Shown here one piece after another: positions 9,312 to 21,793 of a DNA stretch of 35,970 nucleotides. Both the position numbers and the translations under genes were made by a program. This DNA is from Pantoea sp. A4 (GTDB taxonomy: Bacteria; Pseudomonadota; Gammaproteobacteria; Enterobacterales; Enterobacteriaceae). Location of the stretch: NCBI RefSeq assembly GCF_000295955.2, contig NZ_ALXE01000003.1, positions 1 through 35,970 of the forward strand, in the 5' to 3' direction. The notes under the pieces were generated by a model. It was given only the letters and a program-made list of their open reading frames with translations. It did no database searches and had not been told where the DNA came from. Position 1 is the first letter of the stretch. Each line of letters begins with the position of its first letter.

Positions 9312-9317
9312 TATAAT
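9312..9317 (+). promoter_or_regulatory. -10 element of the probable csrD promoter
   Basis: A perfect TATAAT at 9312-9317 is followed by GGCGCG. The best -35 (TTCTGT, 9290-9295) is weak. Transcription would begin near 9324, only about five bases before an in-frame ATG at 9329. This argues for the downstream ATG (9368) as the csrD start. Confidence 0.5.
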
Positions 9318-9367
9318 GGCGCGAGCGTATGACACACGAAGTCACTATAAGCGTAGCAGGCACAGGG

Positions 9368-11317
9368 ATGCGATTAACTACAAAACTTTCGGCGTTTATC
9401 ACCGGATTGATCCTGCTGGCAATGGTCTTAATGCTGGCGGGCAGCCTGTTCAGTTTTTTATGGATCAGCCACGAGCGGGTACAGGATCGCGTAAATATCC
9501 TCGCGGCTGAAATCGATACCGCACTGATCACACAATCACCAGAGCAGCTCAGCCCCTGGCTTGAACATGTTATGCGCGTCATTACTGCCGAGCGATTAAC
9601 GCTCACCAGCCACGCCAACACCATTTACCAGTTCACCCCACAGCAAAATCCCGTACTGAATGATGAATCCAACCAGTTCATTCAGTTTGATGTCACTCTG
9701 GTGCATCAGCCGGACATGAAATTGCATGTGATGGTGTTGGATCCCGCACGCACCTGGCTTCGTTCACTCTCTGGTGTTTACACCTTGAGCGCCTTTACTG
9801 TGATCGTGCTCTTTATGTTGCTAATGCTGTTCATTACTCATCACTGGTTAAGGCGTCAGTGGAGTGGCATGGAGGCGCTGGAAACCCGATCGCGCGATGT
9901 TATCGAAGGGAAGAGGGTGATTGCGCGGCAGCCAGGTATTGAAGAGTGGCCACCTCAGGCGAGCCAGGCATTAGATCTCCTGCTGGCTGATCTACAGGAG
10001 GCCAGCGAGCAGCGTCTGCGTTTTGACACCTTAATCCGCACATTCGCAGCCCAGGATAGCCGCACAGGGCTGAATAACCGTCTGTTCTTTGATAATCAGC
10101 TCGCCACGCTGCTGGAAGATCAGGAAGATGTCGGCACCCATGGCGTTGTGATGATGATCCGCCTGCCGGATCTCGAAACGTTAAATGAGGTATTGGGCAG
10201 TGCGCTGGTGGATGAATATATGTTTGATCTGGTCAACATGTTATCCACCTTCATTTTGCGTTACCCAGGGGCGTTACTTGCCCGTTATATCCGCAATGAC
10301 TTTAGCGTATTGCTGCCCCATCGCAGTATGAAAGAGGCCAGCGGCATTGCGGACCAGGTGATTAACGCCGTGGATTCACTCCCCCCAATGAGAATGATCG
10401 ATCGTGATGACCTGATTCACATCGGCATCAGCGCCTGGCGCAGTGGGCAGTCCGTGGCGCAGGTGATGGAAGGGGTTGAAGTCGCTACCCGTCGTGCTGC
10501 GCTGCTGGGCGGTAACAACTGGGCGAATGGTGATGGCAATCCGCGCGATCCGGGACGAGGCAGCGTACGCTGGCGCACGTTGCTGGAAAATACCCTGAGT
10601 CGTGGTGGGCCGCGTCTGTATCAAAAGCCAGCGGTAATGCAGGATGGCACAGTCCATCACCGTACGATCTTGTCACGTATTTTCGATGGCGATAAAGAAG
10701 TGCTGGCCGCAGAATATATGCCGCTGGTGCTTCAGCTAGGTATGGCTGAGCCTTGGGATCGTCAACTGGTACAGCGAATTGCAGCACTTTCGGAGATGTG
10801 GCCGGAGGAGAATATTTCCCTGCCAGTTACGATAGAATCCCTGCTCCAACGGCCATTTGTGCTGTGGTTGCAGTCTTTGTTACTGCAATGCACCAAAGGC
10901 CAGCGGCGACGATTTTTATTTGAACTTGCTGAGTCGGATGTGTGTCAACACATCAACCGGTTAACGCCGGTGTTCCGTGCATTGCGTGCTTTCGGGTGTC
11001 GTATTGCGGTTAATCAAGCTGGTCTGACGGTGGTCAGCAGCGCCTATATTCGTCAGCTTCCCATTGAGTTGATCAAACTGGATGCCGGGCTGGTAAGAAA
11101 TATCGATCGTCGTATGGAAAATCAGCTGTTTGTTCAGAGCTTGCTGGAAGTGTGTAAATCCACCGGAACGCAGCTCTTTGCGTCAGGTGTGCGCACCCGT
11201 GATGAGTGGCAAACATTGATGACACTAGGCATTACTGGCGGGCAGGGGGATCTTTTTGCCCCGTCATTACCGGTTAACAGTAATGTGAAGAAATACACCC
11301 AACGTTATCGGGTTTAG
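9368..11317 (+). CDS. csrD: CsrD, degenerate GGDEF/EAL regulator of Csr small RNA decay
   Basis: CsrD is an inner-membrane protein that triggers RNase E decay of the CsrB and CsrC RNAs, thereby freeing CsrA. I chose the ATG at 9368, giving 649 residues starting MRLTTKLSAF like E. coli CsrD (646). Two membrane helices (about 8-32 and 135-160) flank a periplasmic region, followed by a linker, a GGDEF-like domain (about 220-380) and an EAL-like domain (about 400-645). Both catalytic signatures are lost: IRNDF stands where GGDEF would be, and TIL stands where EAL would be. It should not make or break cyclic di-GMP, as known for CsrD. Confidence 0.95.
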   Translation: MRLTTKLSAFITGLILLAMVLMLAGSLFSFLWISHERVQDRVNILAAEIDTALITQSPEQLSPWLEHVMRVITAERLTLTSHANTIYQFTPQQNPVLNDESNQFIQFDVTLVHQPDMKLHVMVLDPARTWLRSLSGVYTLSAFTVIVLFMLLMLFITHHWLRRQWSGMEALETRSRDVIEGKRVIARQPGIEEWPPQASQALDLLLADLQEASEQRLRFDTLIRTFAAQDSRTGLNNRLFFDNQLATLLEDQEDVGTHGVVMMIRLPDLETLNEVLGSALVDEYMFDLVNMLSTFILRYPGALLARYIRNDFSVLLPHRSMKEASGIADQVINAVDSLPPMRMIDRDDLIHIGISAWRSGQSVAQVMEGVEVATRRAALLGGNNWANGDGNPRDPGRGSVRWRTLLENTLSRGGPRLYQKPAVMQDGTVHHRTILSRIFDGDKEVLAAEYMPLVLQLGMAEPWDRQLVQRIAALSEMWPEENISLPVTIESLLQRPFVLWLQSLLLQCTKGQRRRFLFELAESDVCQHINRLTPVFRALRAFGCRIAVNQAGLTVVSSAYIRQLPIELIKLDAGLVRNIDRRMENQLFVQSLLEVCKSTGTQLFASGVRTRDEWQTLMTLGITGGQGDLFAPSLPVNSNVKKYTQRYRV

Positions 11318-12671
<1,354 letters not shown>

Positions 12672-12820
12672 TTGCCTCAATCGGCTGAGACCGCGATCAC
12701 ATTGCGCAGGGAATCGCTTCGTTGCTGCCGCTTTGTGCGACGGCGTGATGCGTCCGGCCCTGGGAAGTACGGGGGTAAATCCGTGCTTCCTTACCTGTTG
12801 TCGAGGATTACGCAGATTTT

Positions 12821-13837
12821 ATGAAGCCGATTTTTAGCAGGGGGCCATCCCTGCAATTGCGTCTGTGCCTGGCAGTTATCGTGGCTATTGCCATTATTGT
12901 CGTCGACAGTCGCGTGAGTTCATTTACTCAGATTCGCAATTATCTGGACACGTCGGTAAGCCCGTTCTATTTCCTTGCCAACGGGCCGCGCCAGTTGCTG
13001 GACGGCATCTCCGACACGCTGGCATCACGTCAGCAGCTTGAACTGGAAAATAAAGCCTTACGGCGCGAGCTGTTTCTCAAAAACAGCGACCTGCTACTGC
13101 TGGGGCAATATAAGCAGGAAAATGCGCGCCTGAGGGAGCTGCTCGGCTCACCGTTACGTCAGGACGAGCATAAGATGGTGACCCAGGTGATCTCCACCAG
13201 TACCGATCCTTACAGCGATCAGGTGGTGATTGATAAAGGCAGCATCAACGGTGTGTTCGAAGGCCAACCAGTAATCAGCGATAAAGGCGTTGTCGGACAG
13301 GTGGTTTCTGTCGGGCAGGTCACGAGTCGTGTGCTGTTGATTTGCGATGCGTCCCACGCGTTACCGATTCAGGTATTACGTAACGATATCCGCGTGATTG
13401 CGGCGGGTAACGGCTGCTCAGAAGATCTGCAACTTGAGCATCTGCCTGGGAACACCGATATTCGCGTTGGCGATGTGCTGGTCACTTCGGGTCTGGGTGG
13501 TCGCTTCCCGGAAGGCTATCCAGTGGGTGTGGTGTCTTCCGTTAAAGTGGATACTCAGCGTGCCTACACGGTCATTCAGGCGCGTCCAACGGCCGATCTC
13601 CAGCGTCTGCGTTACCTGCTGTTATTGTGGGGTAGCGATCAGAATGGTGATAAGCCGATGTCACCTGAAGAGGTTCATCGTGTGGCGAATGAACGACTGA
13701 TGCAGATGATGCCTCAGGTGCTTCCGCCAGCAGGTGAGATGGGACCACCAGCGCCTGCCAGTGCGCAGTCCGGCGAACAAATGGGGCCACCTGCGCCAGC
13801 AGGTAGTCGTTCCCGTATGCCTGGAGGGCAGCCTTGA
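12821..13837 (+). CDS. mreC: Rod-shape-determining protein MreC
   Basis: A bitopic inner-membrane protein of the elongasome that binds and activates PBP2. The 338 residues comprise a cytoplasmic tip, one membrane helix (about 12-30), a dimerising coiled coil (about 65-110, rich in [16 protein letters not shown] heptads), two beta-barrel domains (about 115-275) and a Pro/Ala/Gly-rich tail. The tail is shorter than in E. coli (367 residues) and contains the seven-residue unit MGPPAPA twice. The stop overlaps the mreD TTG start (TTGA at 13834-13837), so translation is coupled. Confidence 0.97.
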   Translation: MKPIFSRGPSLQLRLCLAVIVAIAIIVVDSRVSSFTQIRNYLDTSVSPFYFLANGPRQLLDGISDTLASRQQLELENKALRRELFLKNSDLLLLGQYKQENARLRELLGSPLRQDEHKMVTQVISTSTDPYSDQVVIDKGSINGVFEGQPVISDKGVVGQVVSVGQVTSRVLLICDASHALPIQVLRNDIRVIAAGNGCSEDLQLEHLPGNTDIRVGDVLVTSGLGGRFPEGYPVGVVSSVKVDTQRAYTVIQARPTADLQRLRYLLLLWGSDQNGDKPMSPEEVHRVANERLMQMMPQVLPPAGEMGPPAPASAQSGEQMGPPAPAGSRSRMPGGQP

Positions 13838-14322
13838 GTCGATATCGCAGCCAGGGTCGTTGGGTTATCTGGCTGTCATTTTTGGTTGCCCTCGTCCTGC
13901 AAATTATGCCGTGGCCGGAACAGCTTTTCATGTTCCGGCCTTCCTGGGTTCTGCTGATCCTGGTTTATTGGGTGTTAGCATTGCCACATCGTGTCAATGT
14001 CGGCACAGGCTTTGTGCTGGGTGCTGTGGTTGATTTAATTGCTGGATCAACCCTCGGTGTGCGTGCGCTGGCACTTAGCATTATTGCTTATCTGGTCGCC
14101 TTTAAATTCCAACTATTTCGCAATCTGGCCCTGTGGCAACAGGCTCTCATGGTAATGGTGTTGTCACTGGCCGTGGATGTGATTGTCTTCTGGGCCGAAT
14201 TCCTGGTGATTAACGTCTCATTCCGCCCAGAGATTTTCTGGGGCAGCCTGGTCGACGGCCTGCTCTGGCCTTGGCTATTCTTACTGATGAGAAAAATCCG
14301 TCGTCAGTTTGCTGTGCAGTAA
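13834..14322 (+). CDS. mreD: Rod-shape-determining protein MreD
   Basis: The integral membrane component of the MreBCD complex. It has 162 residues with five or six hydrophobic helices and a basic C-terminal tail ([11 protein letters not shown]). The start is TTG at 13834, four bases before the end of mreC, with an excellent GGAGGG five bases upstream. The unusual start is supported because the N-terminus [15 protein letters not shown] then aligns with E. coli MreD. Confidence 0.96.
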   Translation: MSRYRSQGRWVIWLSFLVALVLQIMPWPEQLFMFRPSWVLLILVYWVLALPHRVNVGTGFVLGAVVDLIAGSTLGVRALALSIIAYLVAFKFQLFRNLALWQQALMVMVLSLAVDVIVFWAEFLVINVSFRPEIFWGSLVDGLLWPWLFLLMRKIRRQFAVQ

Positions 14323-14332
14323 AGGACATAGA

Positions 14333-14926
14333 ATGGTATCCCTCTATCTTGCTTCTGGTTCGCCACGTCGCCGTGAGTTGTTAACTCAGCTTGGTTTACA
14401 ATTCGAACGTCTGGTGACGGACGTTGAGGAGCAGCGCCTGCCAGGCGAGGCTGCCGAGCACTATGTGCTGCGGCTTGCTAACGATAAAGCCCAGGCGGGA
14501 GTCGTATTAGCCGCTGAAGATTTACCGGTACTGGGCGCTGATACTATTGTGGTTCTGCAAGGTGAAGTGCTGGAAAAACCCGTTGATGCCGAGCATGCGG
14601 CCGAGATGCTACATAAGCTCTCTGGCCATACGCATCAGGTCATGACGGCGGTAGCGCTGGCCGATCGCCAGCGTCAGCTGGACTGCCTGGTGATGACGGA
14701 AGTGACATTCCGTACGTTGAGCGAGCAGGATATCCGTGACTATATTGCGACCGGCGAGCCAATGGATAAAGCCGGAGCGTATGGTATTCAGGGGTTTGGT
14801 GGTAACTTTGTACGCAAAATTAATGGAAGCTACCACGCAGTGGTTGGACTACCGCTGGTTGAAACTGCGGAGTTATACAGCCATTTTCAGTCGCTGCGTG
14901 CCGTAAGGGGACAAGATGACGGCTGA
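14333..14926 (+). CDS. yhdE: Maf-family nucleoside triphosphate pyrophosphatase (YhdE)
   Basis: A house-cleaning pyrophosphatase. Members of the YhdE branch hydrolyse dTTP, UTP and modified pyrimidine triphosphates to monophosphates. The ATG at 14333 gives 197 residues (E. coli 197) and is preceded by AAAGGA at a good distance; the upstream in-frame ATG at 14309 lies inside mreD and is unlikely. Signatures: SGSPRR (8-13), VLGADTIV and [10 protein letters not shown], with the catalytic Asp in GADT. It lies 10 bp after mreD and overlaps the start of rng by 11 bp, so it belongs to the mre-rng transcript. Confidence 0.96.
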   Translation: MVSLYLASGSPRRRELLTQLGLQFERLVTDVEEQRLPGEAAEHYVLRLANDKAQAGVVLAAEDLPVLGADTIVVLQGEVLEKPVDAEHAAEMLHKLSGHTHQVMTAVALADRQRQLDCLVMTEVTFRTLSEQDIRDYIATGEPMDKAGAYGIQGFGGNFVRKINGSYHAVVGLPLVETAELYSHFQSLRAVRGQDDG

Positions 14927-16385
14927 ACTACTGATAAATGTAACACCCTCTGAAACCCGTGTTGCCTATATTGATGGCGGTATTCTGCAGGAAATCCATA
15001 TTGAGCGTGAAGCGCGACGTGGCATTGTCGGTAACATCTACAAGGGTCGCGTAAGTCGTGTTTTGCCTGGGATGCAGGCAGCCTTTGTCGATATCGGTCT
15101 GGATAAAGCCGCTTTCCTCCACGCTTCTGACATCATGCCGCACACCGAATGTGTCGCGGGTGATGAACGTAAAAATTTCCACGTCCGAGATATTTCTGAG
15201 CTGGTGCGTCAGGGACAGGATCTGGTGGTACAAGTGGTCAAAGATCCACTTGGAACCAAAGGTGCTCGTCTGACGACAGATATCACGCTGCCCTCGCGCT
15301 ATCTGGTGTTCATGCCAGGTGCTTCACACGTGGGCGTTTCACAGCGTATTGAGAGCGAAAAAGAGCGCGACCGTTTAAAAAACGTAGTCAGTGCTTACTG
15401 TGATGAGCAGGGCGGATTTATTATCCGTACCGCTGCTGAGAGCATCGGTAACGAAGAGCTTGCACAGGATGCGGCATTTCTAAAGCGCCTGTGGACCAAA
15501 GTGATCGAGCGTAGAAAACGTAATCAGACGCGCTGTCTGCTGTATGGTGAGCTGGCGCTGGCGCAACGCGTCCTGCGAGATTTTGCCGGTGCCGCGCTGG
15601 ATCGAATCCGGGTGGATTCACGCCTGACTTGCGATCTGCTGGTGGAGTTTACCGGTGAATATATTCCTGAAATGGCCGGGAAGCTGGAGCTTTACAGCGG
15701 CAAGCAGCCCATCTTCGATCTGTTTGATGTAGAAAACGAGATCCAACGATCGTTAGACAGAAAAGTTGAGCTGAAGTCCGGCGGTTATCTGATCATCGAT
15801 CAAACCGAAGCGATGACGACCATCGACATCAATACCGGTGCCTTTGTGGGCCACCGTAATCTCGATGAAACCATCTTCAACACCAATATTGAGGCAACGC
15901 AGGCGATTGCTCGCCAACTGCGGCTGCGCAATTTAGGCGGCATCATCATCATCGACTTCATCGATATGAGCAATGACGATCACCGCCGCCGGGTGCTGCA
16001 TTCGCTGGAAAGCGCCTTAAGCAAAGATCGGGTGAAAACTGGTATTAACGGTTTCTCCGCTTTGGGATTGGTGGAGATGACGCGCAAACGCACGCGTGAG
16101 AGTATTGAACACGTCCTGTGTGCTGACTGCCCGGTGTGTAAAGGGCGCGGTACGTTAAAAACGGTGGAAACCGTCTGCTATGAGATCATGCGTGAAATTG
16201 TGCGCGTGCATCATGCCTATGACTCCGATCGCTTCCTGGTGTATGTCTCACCAGCAGTGGGTGATACCCTGAAAGGCGAAGAATCACACGCGTTAGCGGA
16301 GGTGGAAATCTTTGTTGGCAAACAGGTTAAAGTCCACGTAGAACCGCTTTATAGTCAGGAGCAGTTTGACGTGGTAATGATGTAA
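14916..16385 (+). CDS. rng: Ribonuclease G
   Basis: An endoribonuclease of the RNase E/G family that matures the 5' end of 16S rRNA and takes part in mRNA decay. The 489 residues equal E. coli RNase G. The S1 domain (about 35-125) is followed by the RNase H-like and DNase I-like catalytic parts, with Mg-binding Asp304 (TTIDINTG) and Asp347 (IIIIDFID). The zinc-link motif CPVCKG is at 405-410. It overlaps the end of yhdE by 11 bp and has a good ribosome binding site (AAGGGG). Confidence 0.98.
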   Translation: MTAELLINVTPSETRVAYIDGGILQEIHIEREARRGIVGNIYKGRVSRVLPGMQAAFVDIGLDKAAFLHASDIMPHTECVAGDERKNFHVRDISELVRQGQDLVVQVVKDPLGTKGARLTTDITLPSRYLVFMPGASHVGVSQRIESEKERDRLKNVVSAYCDEQGGFIIRTAAESIGNEELAQDAAFLKRLWTKVIERRKRNQTRCLLYGELALAQRVLRDFAGAALDRIRVDSRLTCDLLVEFTGEYIPEMAGKLELYSGKQPIFDLFDVENEIQRSLDRKVELKSGGYLIIDQTEAMTTIDINTGAFVGHRNLDETIFNTNIEATQAIARQLRLRNLGGIIIIDFIDMSNDDHRRRVLHSLESALSKDRVKTGINGFSALGLVEMTRKRTRESIEHVLCADCPVCKGRGTLKTVETVCYEIMREIVRVHHAYDSDRFLVYVSPAVGDTLKGEESHALAEVEIFVGKQVKVHVEPLYSQEQFDVVMM

Positions 16386-16464
16386 AATCCCCCTTGTGCG
16401 GCGCAGATAGCTGGAACTATCGCGCATTTGTGCAGATTTTCGCGAAAGACAAGGAGTGCTGTGA

Positions 16465-19400
16465 GTGAGGCAGTTGCCGAAGATTTTGTTACTGCTGGTC
16501 GCCACCATCATTGTCATCGTGGCGCTGCTGGTCAGCGGCTTACGCCTGTTACTACCGCACGTCGATAGCTACCGCGGCGAGTTGCTCAAACGCATCTCGC
16601 AGGTAGCGGGTGTGACGGTCAGCGCAGATTCTCTGGAGGGGAGTTGGGAAAACTTTGGCCCAACGCTGCAAATCCGCCAGATGCAGGTGCAAATCAACCC
16701 AACCGATCGCCTCAGCGTTGGCCGTATTAATCTGGCCCTGAATGTGTGGCAGTCTTTGCTGCACGGGCGCTGGCAGTTCCGCGATCTGACCTTCTGGCAG
16801 CTCCATCTTGAAACTTCTCGCCCGCTGCTGAGCAACGATCAGCAAAAAAACAGCTTTAAACCCGGGCAGATCAACGATCTGTTCCTCAATCAGTTTGACC
16901 ACTTTGACCTCCGCGATAGCACTATTCGCTTTCTGACGCCATCCGGTCAGCACGCCGAACTCGCTATCCCTAAACTGACCTGGCTGAATGAAAAAAATCG
17001 GCATCGTGCAGAAGGCGAAGTCAGTTTATCCAGCTTCACCGGTCAACACGGTGTGGTCCAGGTGCGGCTAGATCTCAACGATAATCACGGGTTGCTGAAC
17101 GATGGTCGTATCTGGCTGCAGGCGGATGACGTAGATGCCCGCCCGTGGCTGGGCCGCTGGATGCAGGATAACACCCGACTGGAGAGTGCCAAATTTAGCC
17201 TGACAGCCTGGGCAACATTGCGCGATGGCGATCTCTACGCGGGTGACCTGTTGCTGCGTAATGGCGGCGCAAGCTGGCAGGGGGATGATAAAACCCATCA
17301 GTTACAGGTTGATGGTCTTACGGCACACCTTTCCCGCTTCCAAAATGGTTGGGCAGTCTCTGTGCCACAAACGCGCCTCAGCACCGATGGCGTGGCATGG
17401 CCAGGCGGTAACTTCTCGCTGTTGTGGCGTCCGGAAGATCAGCAAGGGTTAGGCAGTGGCCAGCCTGCTGAAGTGCGGGTGCGTGCAACGCAGTTAGATC
17501 TTCAGCGTTTGTCGCCACTGCTGCCCCTGTTTACGCCATTGGCCCCCACGTTGGTGACGGATTGGCAGGCGCTCCAGCCTCAGGGGAAAATCGATGCGCT
17601 GGCGCTGGATATTCCGCTCAATCAGCCGGAAAAAACCCGCCTTCAGGCAAAGTGGCGTGATTTAGGCTGGCAGCCGTGGGAATTATTGCCGGGAATGTCC
17701 GGGCTGAATGGCCAGGCGAGTGGCAGCGTGAATGATGGTCAGGTGCAGATCCAGCTGGGTGACACCCTCGTCCCTTACAGCAAAATGTTCCAGGCTCCGC
17801 TGGAGATCCACCAGGTGACCGGCACCCTGAACTGGCAGCACGATGATCAGGGTTTGACGCTGGCCGGACACGATCTTGATGTTCAGGCCCGCTCATTACA
17901 TGCGCGCGGTGACTTTAAATATCAGCAAAACAGCGGAGATGCTCCACGGCTGGATATTCTGGCTGGGATCCGCGTGACAGATGCCGGAGACGCCTGGCGC
18001 TATTTCCCTGAACCGTTGATGGGTAAAGATCTGACCCATTACCTCAGTACTGCCATTCAGGGCGGGCAGGTGGGTGATGCGACGCTGCTGTTCGCTGGTA
18101 ACCCGCAGCTATTCCCGTTCAAACACAATGACGGCATGTTTGAGGTTTGGGTACCGCTGCGTCAGTCTACCTTTGCCTTCCAGCCGGGCTGGCCCGCTTT
18201 GCAGAACCTGGATATCAACCTCGACTTCGTCAATGACGGGTTGTGGATGAAAGCAGAACACACTCGCTTAGGCGAAGTGGATGCGCGTAACCTGGTGGCC
18301 GCAATTCCCGATTATCTCAAAGAGAAGCTGCTGATTGAGGGCGATCTCAGCGGGCAGGGCAAGCAGATTGGCGACTACTTCCAGCAAACGCCTCTGAAGA
18401 GCAGCCTGGGTGCGGCGCTGCAACAGCTGCAGATTGGCGGCAATACGCAGGGCCATTTAAGCCTGGATATCCCACTGGATGGGGAGTTGGTGCATGCGCG
18501 CGGTACTGTGACCATGAAAAATAACAGTCTGCATATTGTTCCTCTTGGTACCACCCTGCAAAACCTGAGTGGGACTTTCCGTTATGACAACGGCAATTTG
18601 CAGAGTGATACGCTCCAGGCGCAGTGGTTTGGTCAGCCGACGAATGTCAGCTTCAGCACTCAGGAGCTGGCCGATCACTTTGCGATTAACGTTAAGTTAG
18701 GTGGGGAGTGGCAGCTGGCGCATCTGAAAACCCTGCCAGAAAATATTCGCAACCAGCTTGCTGGGCCACTGCCGTGGCAGAGTAACGTCGATATCACGCT
18801 GCCAAATCATGGTGAGGCGACTTATGCCATTAGCCTGAATGGTGATGCCAAACAGGTGAGCAGCCGCTTACCTGCGCCATTAGATAAAACGGCAGGTGAG
18901 AGCCTGCCCTTCACGGTAAACGCGACCGGATCGCAGCAACGTTTCTCATTGAGCGGTATTGTGGCTGGCAAGCATCGTTTTAACAGTAACTGGCTGCTGA
19001 CCCCGCATCTGCGTGTTGAGCGTGGGATCTGGGAAAATGACACGAAAACGTTGCCGGCTCTCCCCAAAACCTCAGGCATGGTGCTGAATTTGCCCGCGCT
19101 GGATGGGCAAGCCTGGGCAGAGTTACTGGCGGTGGCTGGCAGCAGTAGCAGCGGAGAACCGCAGGTTGGCGGGGCGAAGCTGCCGGGTGATTTCATCTTG
19201 CAGTCACCTTCTGTGGCCCTGGGCGGGCAGGAATGGCATGACGTCAAGGCGACCTTGACCCAGGGAACGGCAGGAAATCGTAACGTTACGGTACAGGCGC
19301 GGGAAATGCGTGGCTCCCTGCAAACGTCCACTACTGCTCCGTGGCGGCTGGCGCTCAACTACCTGTATTACAATCCGCAGTGGGATCAGGCACAGGGCAG

Positions 19401-20274
19401 TAGCGCTGATACGTCCCTTACGCAGAATATCGATTTCAGCCACTGGCCAGCATTACAGGTGACCTGTGATGAATGCTGGTTACGGGGGCAAAAATTTGGA
19501 CGGATGCAGGCTGATCTCAACCCGCAGGGCAGTACGTTAGCACTTACTAACGGTCAAATAGATACCGGCAACGCTAAACTGAAAATCAGCGGTACATGGG
19601 TCAACCAGGGAAGCGATCAGCGTACGGCGCTGAAGGGCACATTGAGTGGGAATAATATTAACGATGCGACCAACTGGTTTGGCGTTAATACCCCGCTACG
19701 TAATGCCCCGTTCAATATCGACTATGACCTGCACTGGCGTTCGGCGCCGTGGAAACCGTCAGAGCGTACACTGAGCGGCACGCTCAAAAGTCACTTTGGC
19801 AAAGGTGAAATTGCCGATGTGAATACCGGCGCAGCCGGGCAGTTGTTGCGACTGGTGAGCTTTGATGCGTTGCTGCGTAAGCTACGACTCGATTTCAGAG
19901 ACACCTTCAGTAGTAAAGGCTTCTACTTTGATTCCATTAACGGCACTGCATGGATTGATAACGGCATCATGCATACCGACAACCTACTGGTTGATGGTTT
20001 AGAAGCGGATATTGCCATGCAAGGCAAGGTGGATCTGGTGCAGCGCCAGATTGAGATGGAAGCAGTGGTTGCCCCCGAGATTTCGGCTTCAGTGGGCGTG
20101 GCGACGGCCTTTGTGGTGAATCCGGTGATTGGCGCGGCAGTCTTTGCTGCCAGCAAAGTCCTTTGCCCAATTTGGAACAAAATCTCGCTGCTGCGCTACC
20201 ACATCAGCGGCCCGCTGGATAAACCAGAAATCCACGAAGTGCTGCGCCAGCCGCGTGAAAATGACAAGAAGTGA
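16465..20274 (+). CDS. yhdP: YhdP, AsmA-like envelope phospholipid transport protein
   Basis: A very large AsmA-clan protein (1269 residues; E. coli 1266) anchored in the inner membrane by one N-terminal helix (about 6-30). The rest spans the periplasm as a long repetitive beta structure. In E. coli, YhdP, TamB and YdbH together carry phospholipids to the outer membrane. The C-terminal region with VDGLEADIAMQGKV and VVAPEISAS is the conserved AsmA-like end. The start is GTG at 16465, chosen because AAGGAG lies 8 bases upstream and MRQLPKILLLL aligns with E. coli. It follows rng by 79 bp in the same direction. Confidence 0.96.
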   Translation: MRQLPKILLLLVATIIVIVALLVSGLRLLLPHVDSYRGELLKRISQVAGVTVSADSLEGSWENFGPTLQIRQMQVQINPTDRLSVGRINLALNVWQSLLHGRWQFRDLTFWQLHLETSRPLLSNDQQKNSFKPGQINDLFLNQFDHFDLRDSTIRFLTPSGQHAELAIPKLTWLNEKNRHRAEGEVSLSSFTGQHGVVQVRLDLNDNHGLLNDGRIWLQADDVDARPWLGRWMQDNTRLESAKFSLTAWATLRDGDLYAGDLLLRNGGASWQGDDKTHQLQVDGLTAHLSRFQNGWAVSVPQTRLSTDGVAWPGGNFSLLWRPEDQQGLGSGQPAEVRVRATQLDLQRLSPLLPLFTPLAPTLVTDWQALQPQGKIDALALDIPLNQPEKTRLQAKWRDLGWQPWELLPGMSGLNGQASGSVNDGQVQIQLGDTLVPYSKMFQAPLEIHQVTGTLNWQHDDQGLTLAGHDLDVQARSLHARGDFKYQQNSGDAPRLDILAGIRVTDAGDAWRYFPEPLMGKDLTHYLSTAIQGGQVGDATLLFAGNPQLFPFKHNDGMFEVWVPLRQSTFAFQPGWPALQNLDINLDFVNDGLWMKAEHTRLGEVDARNLVAAIPDYLKEKLLIEGDLSGQGKQIGDYFQQTPLKSSLGAALQQLQIGGNTQGHLSLDIPLDGELVHARGTVTMKNNSLHIVPLGTTLQNLSGTFRYDNGNLQSDTLQAQWFGQPTNVSFSTQELADHFAINVKLGGEWQLAHLKTLPENIRNQLAGPLPWQSNVDITLPNHGEATYAISLNGDAKQVSSRLPAPLDKTAGESLPFTVNATGSQQRFSLSGIVAGKHRFNSNWLLTPHLRVERGIWENDTKTLPALPKTSGMVLNLPALDGQAWAELLAVAGSSSSGEPQVGGAKLPGDFILQSPSVALGGQEWHDVKATLTQGTAGNRNVTVQAREMRGSLQTSTTAPWRLALNYLYYNPQWDQAQGSSADTSLTQNIDFSHWPALQVTCDECWLRGQKFGRMQADLNPQGSTLALTNGQIDTGNAKLKISGTWVNQGSDQRTALKGTLSGNNINDATNWFGVNTPLRNAPFNIDYDLHWRSAPWKPSERTLSGTLKSHFGKGEIADVNTGAAGQLLRLVSFDALLRKLRLDFRDTFSSKGFYFDSINGTAWIDNGIMHTDNLLVDGLEADIAMQGKVDLVQRQIEMEAVVAPEISASVGVATAFVVNPVIGAAVFAASKVLCPIWNKISLLRYHISGPLDKPEIHEVLRQPRENDKK

Positions 20275-20339
20275 ATTTGACGTCTTCGGGGAATTGCCGC
20301 AGGCTATGATTAACCGAGCACATAATTGAGCGAGAAACG

Positions 20340-21785
20340 ATGACTCTGAACCTGGTAAGTGAGCAGTTACTATCTGCTAACGGTATTAATCAGCAGGACC
20401 TTTACTCTCTGTTAGGGCAGCTTTCAGAACGTCGTCTGGATTATGCTGACCTCTATTTTCAGTCCAGCCTGCATGAATCATGGGTGCTGGAAGATAAAAT
20501 TATTAAAGACGGTTCGTACCATATCGACCAGGGCGTCGGTATTCGCGCCGTCAGCGGTGAAAAAACCGGCTTTGCCTATGCTGACCAAATTACCTTAAAC
20601 GCGCTGCGTCAGTCTTCTGAAGCGGCACGCAGTATTGTGCGCGAGCAGGGCAACGGCAAGTCTCATACCCTTTCTGCGGTGATCCAGCGCGAACTGTATC
20701 GCCCACTTAATCCGCTCGATAGCCTGACTCGTGAAGATAAAATCGCGCTGCTGCACCGCATCGATAAAGTGGCTCGTGCTGCTGACCCGCGTGTACAGGA
20801 GGTGAATGCCAGCCTGACCGGTGTCTATGAGCAAGTATTGGTTGCCGCTACGGATGGCACCCTGGCGGCAGATATCCGTCCGCTGGTTCGCCTCTCAGTC
20901 AGCGTGTTGGTTGAGCAAGATGGTAAGCGTGAGCGTGGCTCAAGTGGCGGCGGCGCGCGTGTAGGTTATGAGTTCTTCCTGGCTGATGAAGACGGTGAAG
21001 TACGTGCTGATGCATGGGCGAAAGAAGCGGTGCGTCTGGCACTGGTGAGCCTTTCGGCCGTTGCGGCACCGGCTGGCGCGTTGCCGGTGGTGTTGGGTGC
21101 GGGCTGGCCTGGCGTGCTATTGCATGAAGCGGTAGGACATGGGCTGGAAGGCGATTTCAACCGCCGTGAAACCTCGGTCTTCAGCGGTAAAATGGGCCAG
21201 TTGGTCGCTTCAGAACTCTGTACTGTGGTTGATGATGGCACCATTGAAGGGTTGCGTGGCTCACTGGCCGTGGATGACGAAGGTGTGCCAGGTCAGTACA
21301 ACGTACTGATTGAAAACGGCATTCTGAAAGGCTACATGCAGGATAAGCTCAATGCGCGCCTGATGGGCGTAGCGCCGACCGGTAATGGTCGCCGTGAATC
21401 TTATGCGCATCTGCCAATGCCACGTATGACCAACACCTATATGCTGGCCGGTAAGTCGACGCCACAAGAGATTATCGAAAGCGTGGAGTATGGTCTGTAT
21501 GCACCAAACTTCGGTGGCGGTCAGGTTGATATTACCTCGGGCAAATTTGTCTTCTCAACGTCAGAAGCGTATCTGATCGAGAAAGGCAAAATTACCACCC
21601 CGATCAAAGGCGCAACGCTGATTGGCTCCGGTATTGAAGCTATGCAGCAAATCTCCATGGTGGGTAACGATCTGGCGCTGGATAAAGGCGTTGGCGTTTG
21701 CGGTAAAGAGGGACAGAGCGTACCGGTAGGTGTTGGCCAGCCAACGCTGAAGCTCGATAACATCACCGTCGGCGGCACGGCCTGA
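20340..21785 (+). CDS. tldD: Metalloprotease subunit TldD
   Basis: TldD pairs with TldE (PmbA, encoded elsewhere) to form a zinc protease that degrades unfolded peptides, matures microcin B17 and removes the antitoxin CcdA. At 481 residues it equals E. coli TldD. The metal-binding HEAVGH motif is at 262-267, with the [13 protein letters not shown] region near 395-410 and a C-terminal GVCGKEGQ. It starts 65 bp after yhdP with no terminator between, so it is probably cotranscribed. Confidence 0.98.
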   Translation: MTLNLVSEQLLSANGINQQDLYSLLGQLSERRLDYADLYFQSSLHESWVLEDKIIKDGSYHIDQGVGIRAVSGEKTGFAYADQITLNALRQSSEAARSIVREQGNGKSHTLSAVIQRELYRPLNPLDSLTREDKIALLHRIDKVARAADPRVQEVNASLTGVYEQVLVAATDGTLAADIRPLVRLSVSVLVEQDGKRERGSSGGGARVGYEFFLADEDGEVRADAWAKEAVRLALVSLSAVAAPAGALPVVLGAGWPGVLLHEAVGHGLEGDFNRRETSVFSGKMGQLVASELCTVVDDGTIEGLRGSLAVDDEGVPGQYNVLIENGILKGYMQDKLNARLMGVAPTGNGRRESYAHLPMPRMTNTYMLAGKSTPQEIIESVEYGLYAPNFGGGQVDITSGKFVFSTSEAYLIEKGKITTPIKGATLIGSGIEAMQQISMVGNDLALDKGVGVCGKEGQSVPVGVGQPTLKLDNITVGGTA

Positions 21786-21793
21786 TTTTCCTC

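Noticed and set aside
9329..9367. 13-residue N-terminal extension of CsrD
   Set aside because: The ATG lies only about five bases after the predicted transcription start, and the residues do not match E. coli CsrD, which starts MRLTTK.
18822..19358. 178-codon minus-strand frame inside yhdP
   Set aside because: Antisense to an intact 1269-residue yhdP, with no start signals or family resemblance.
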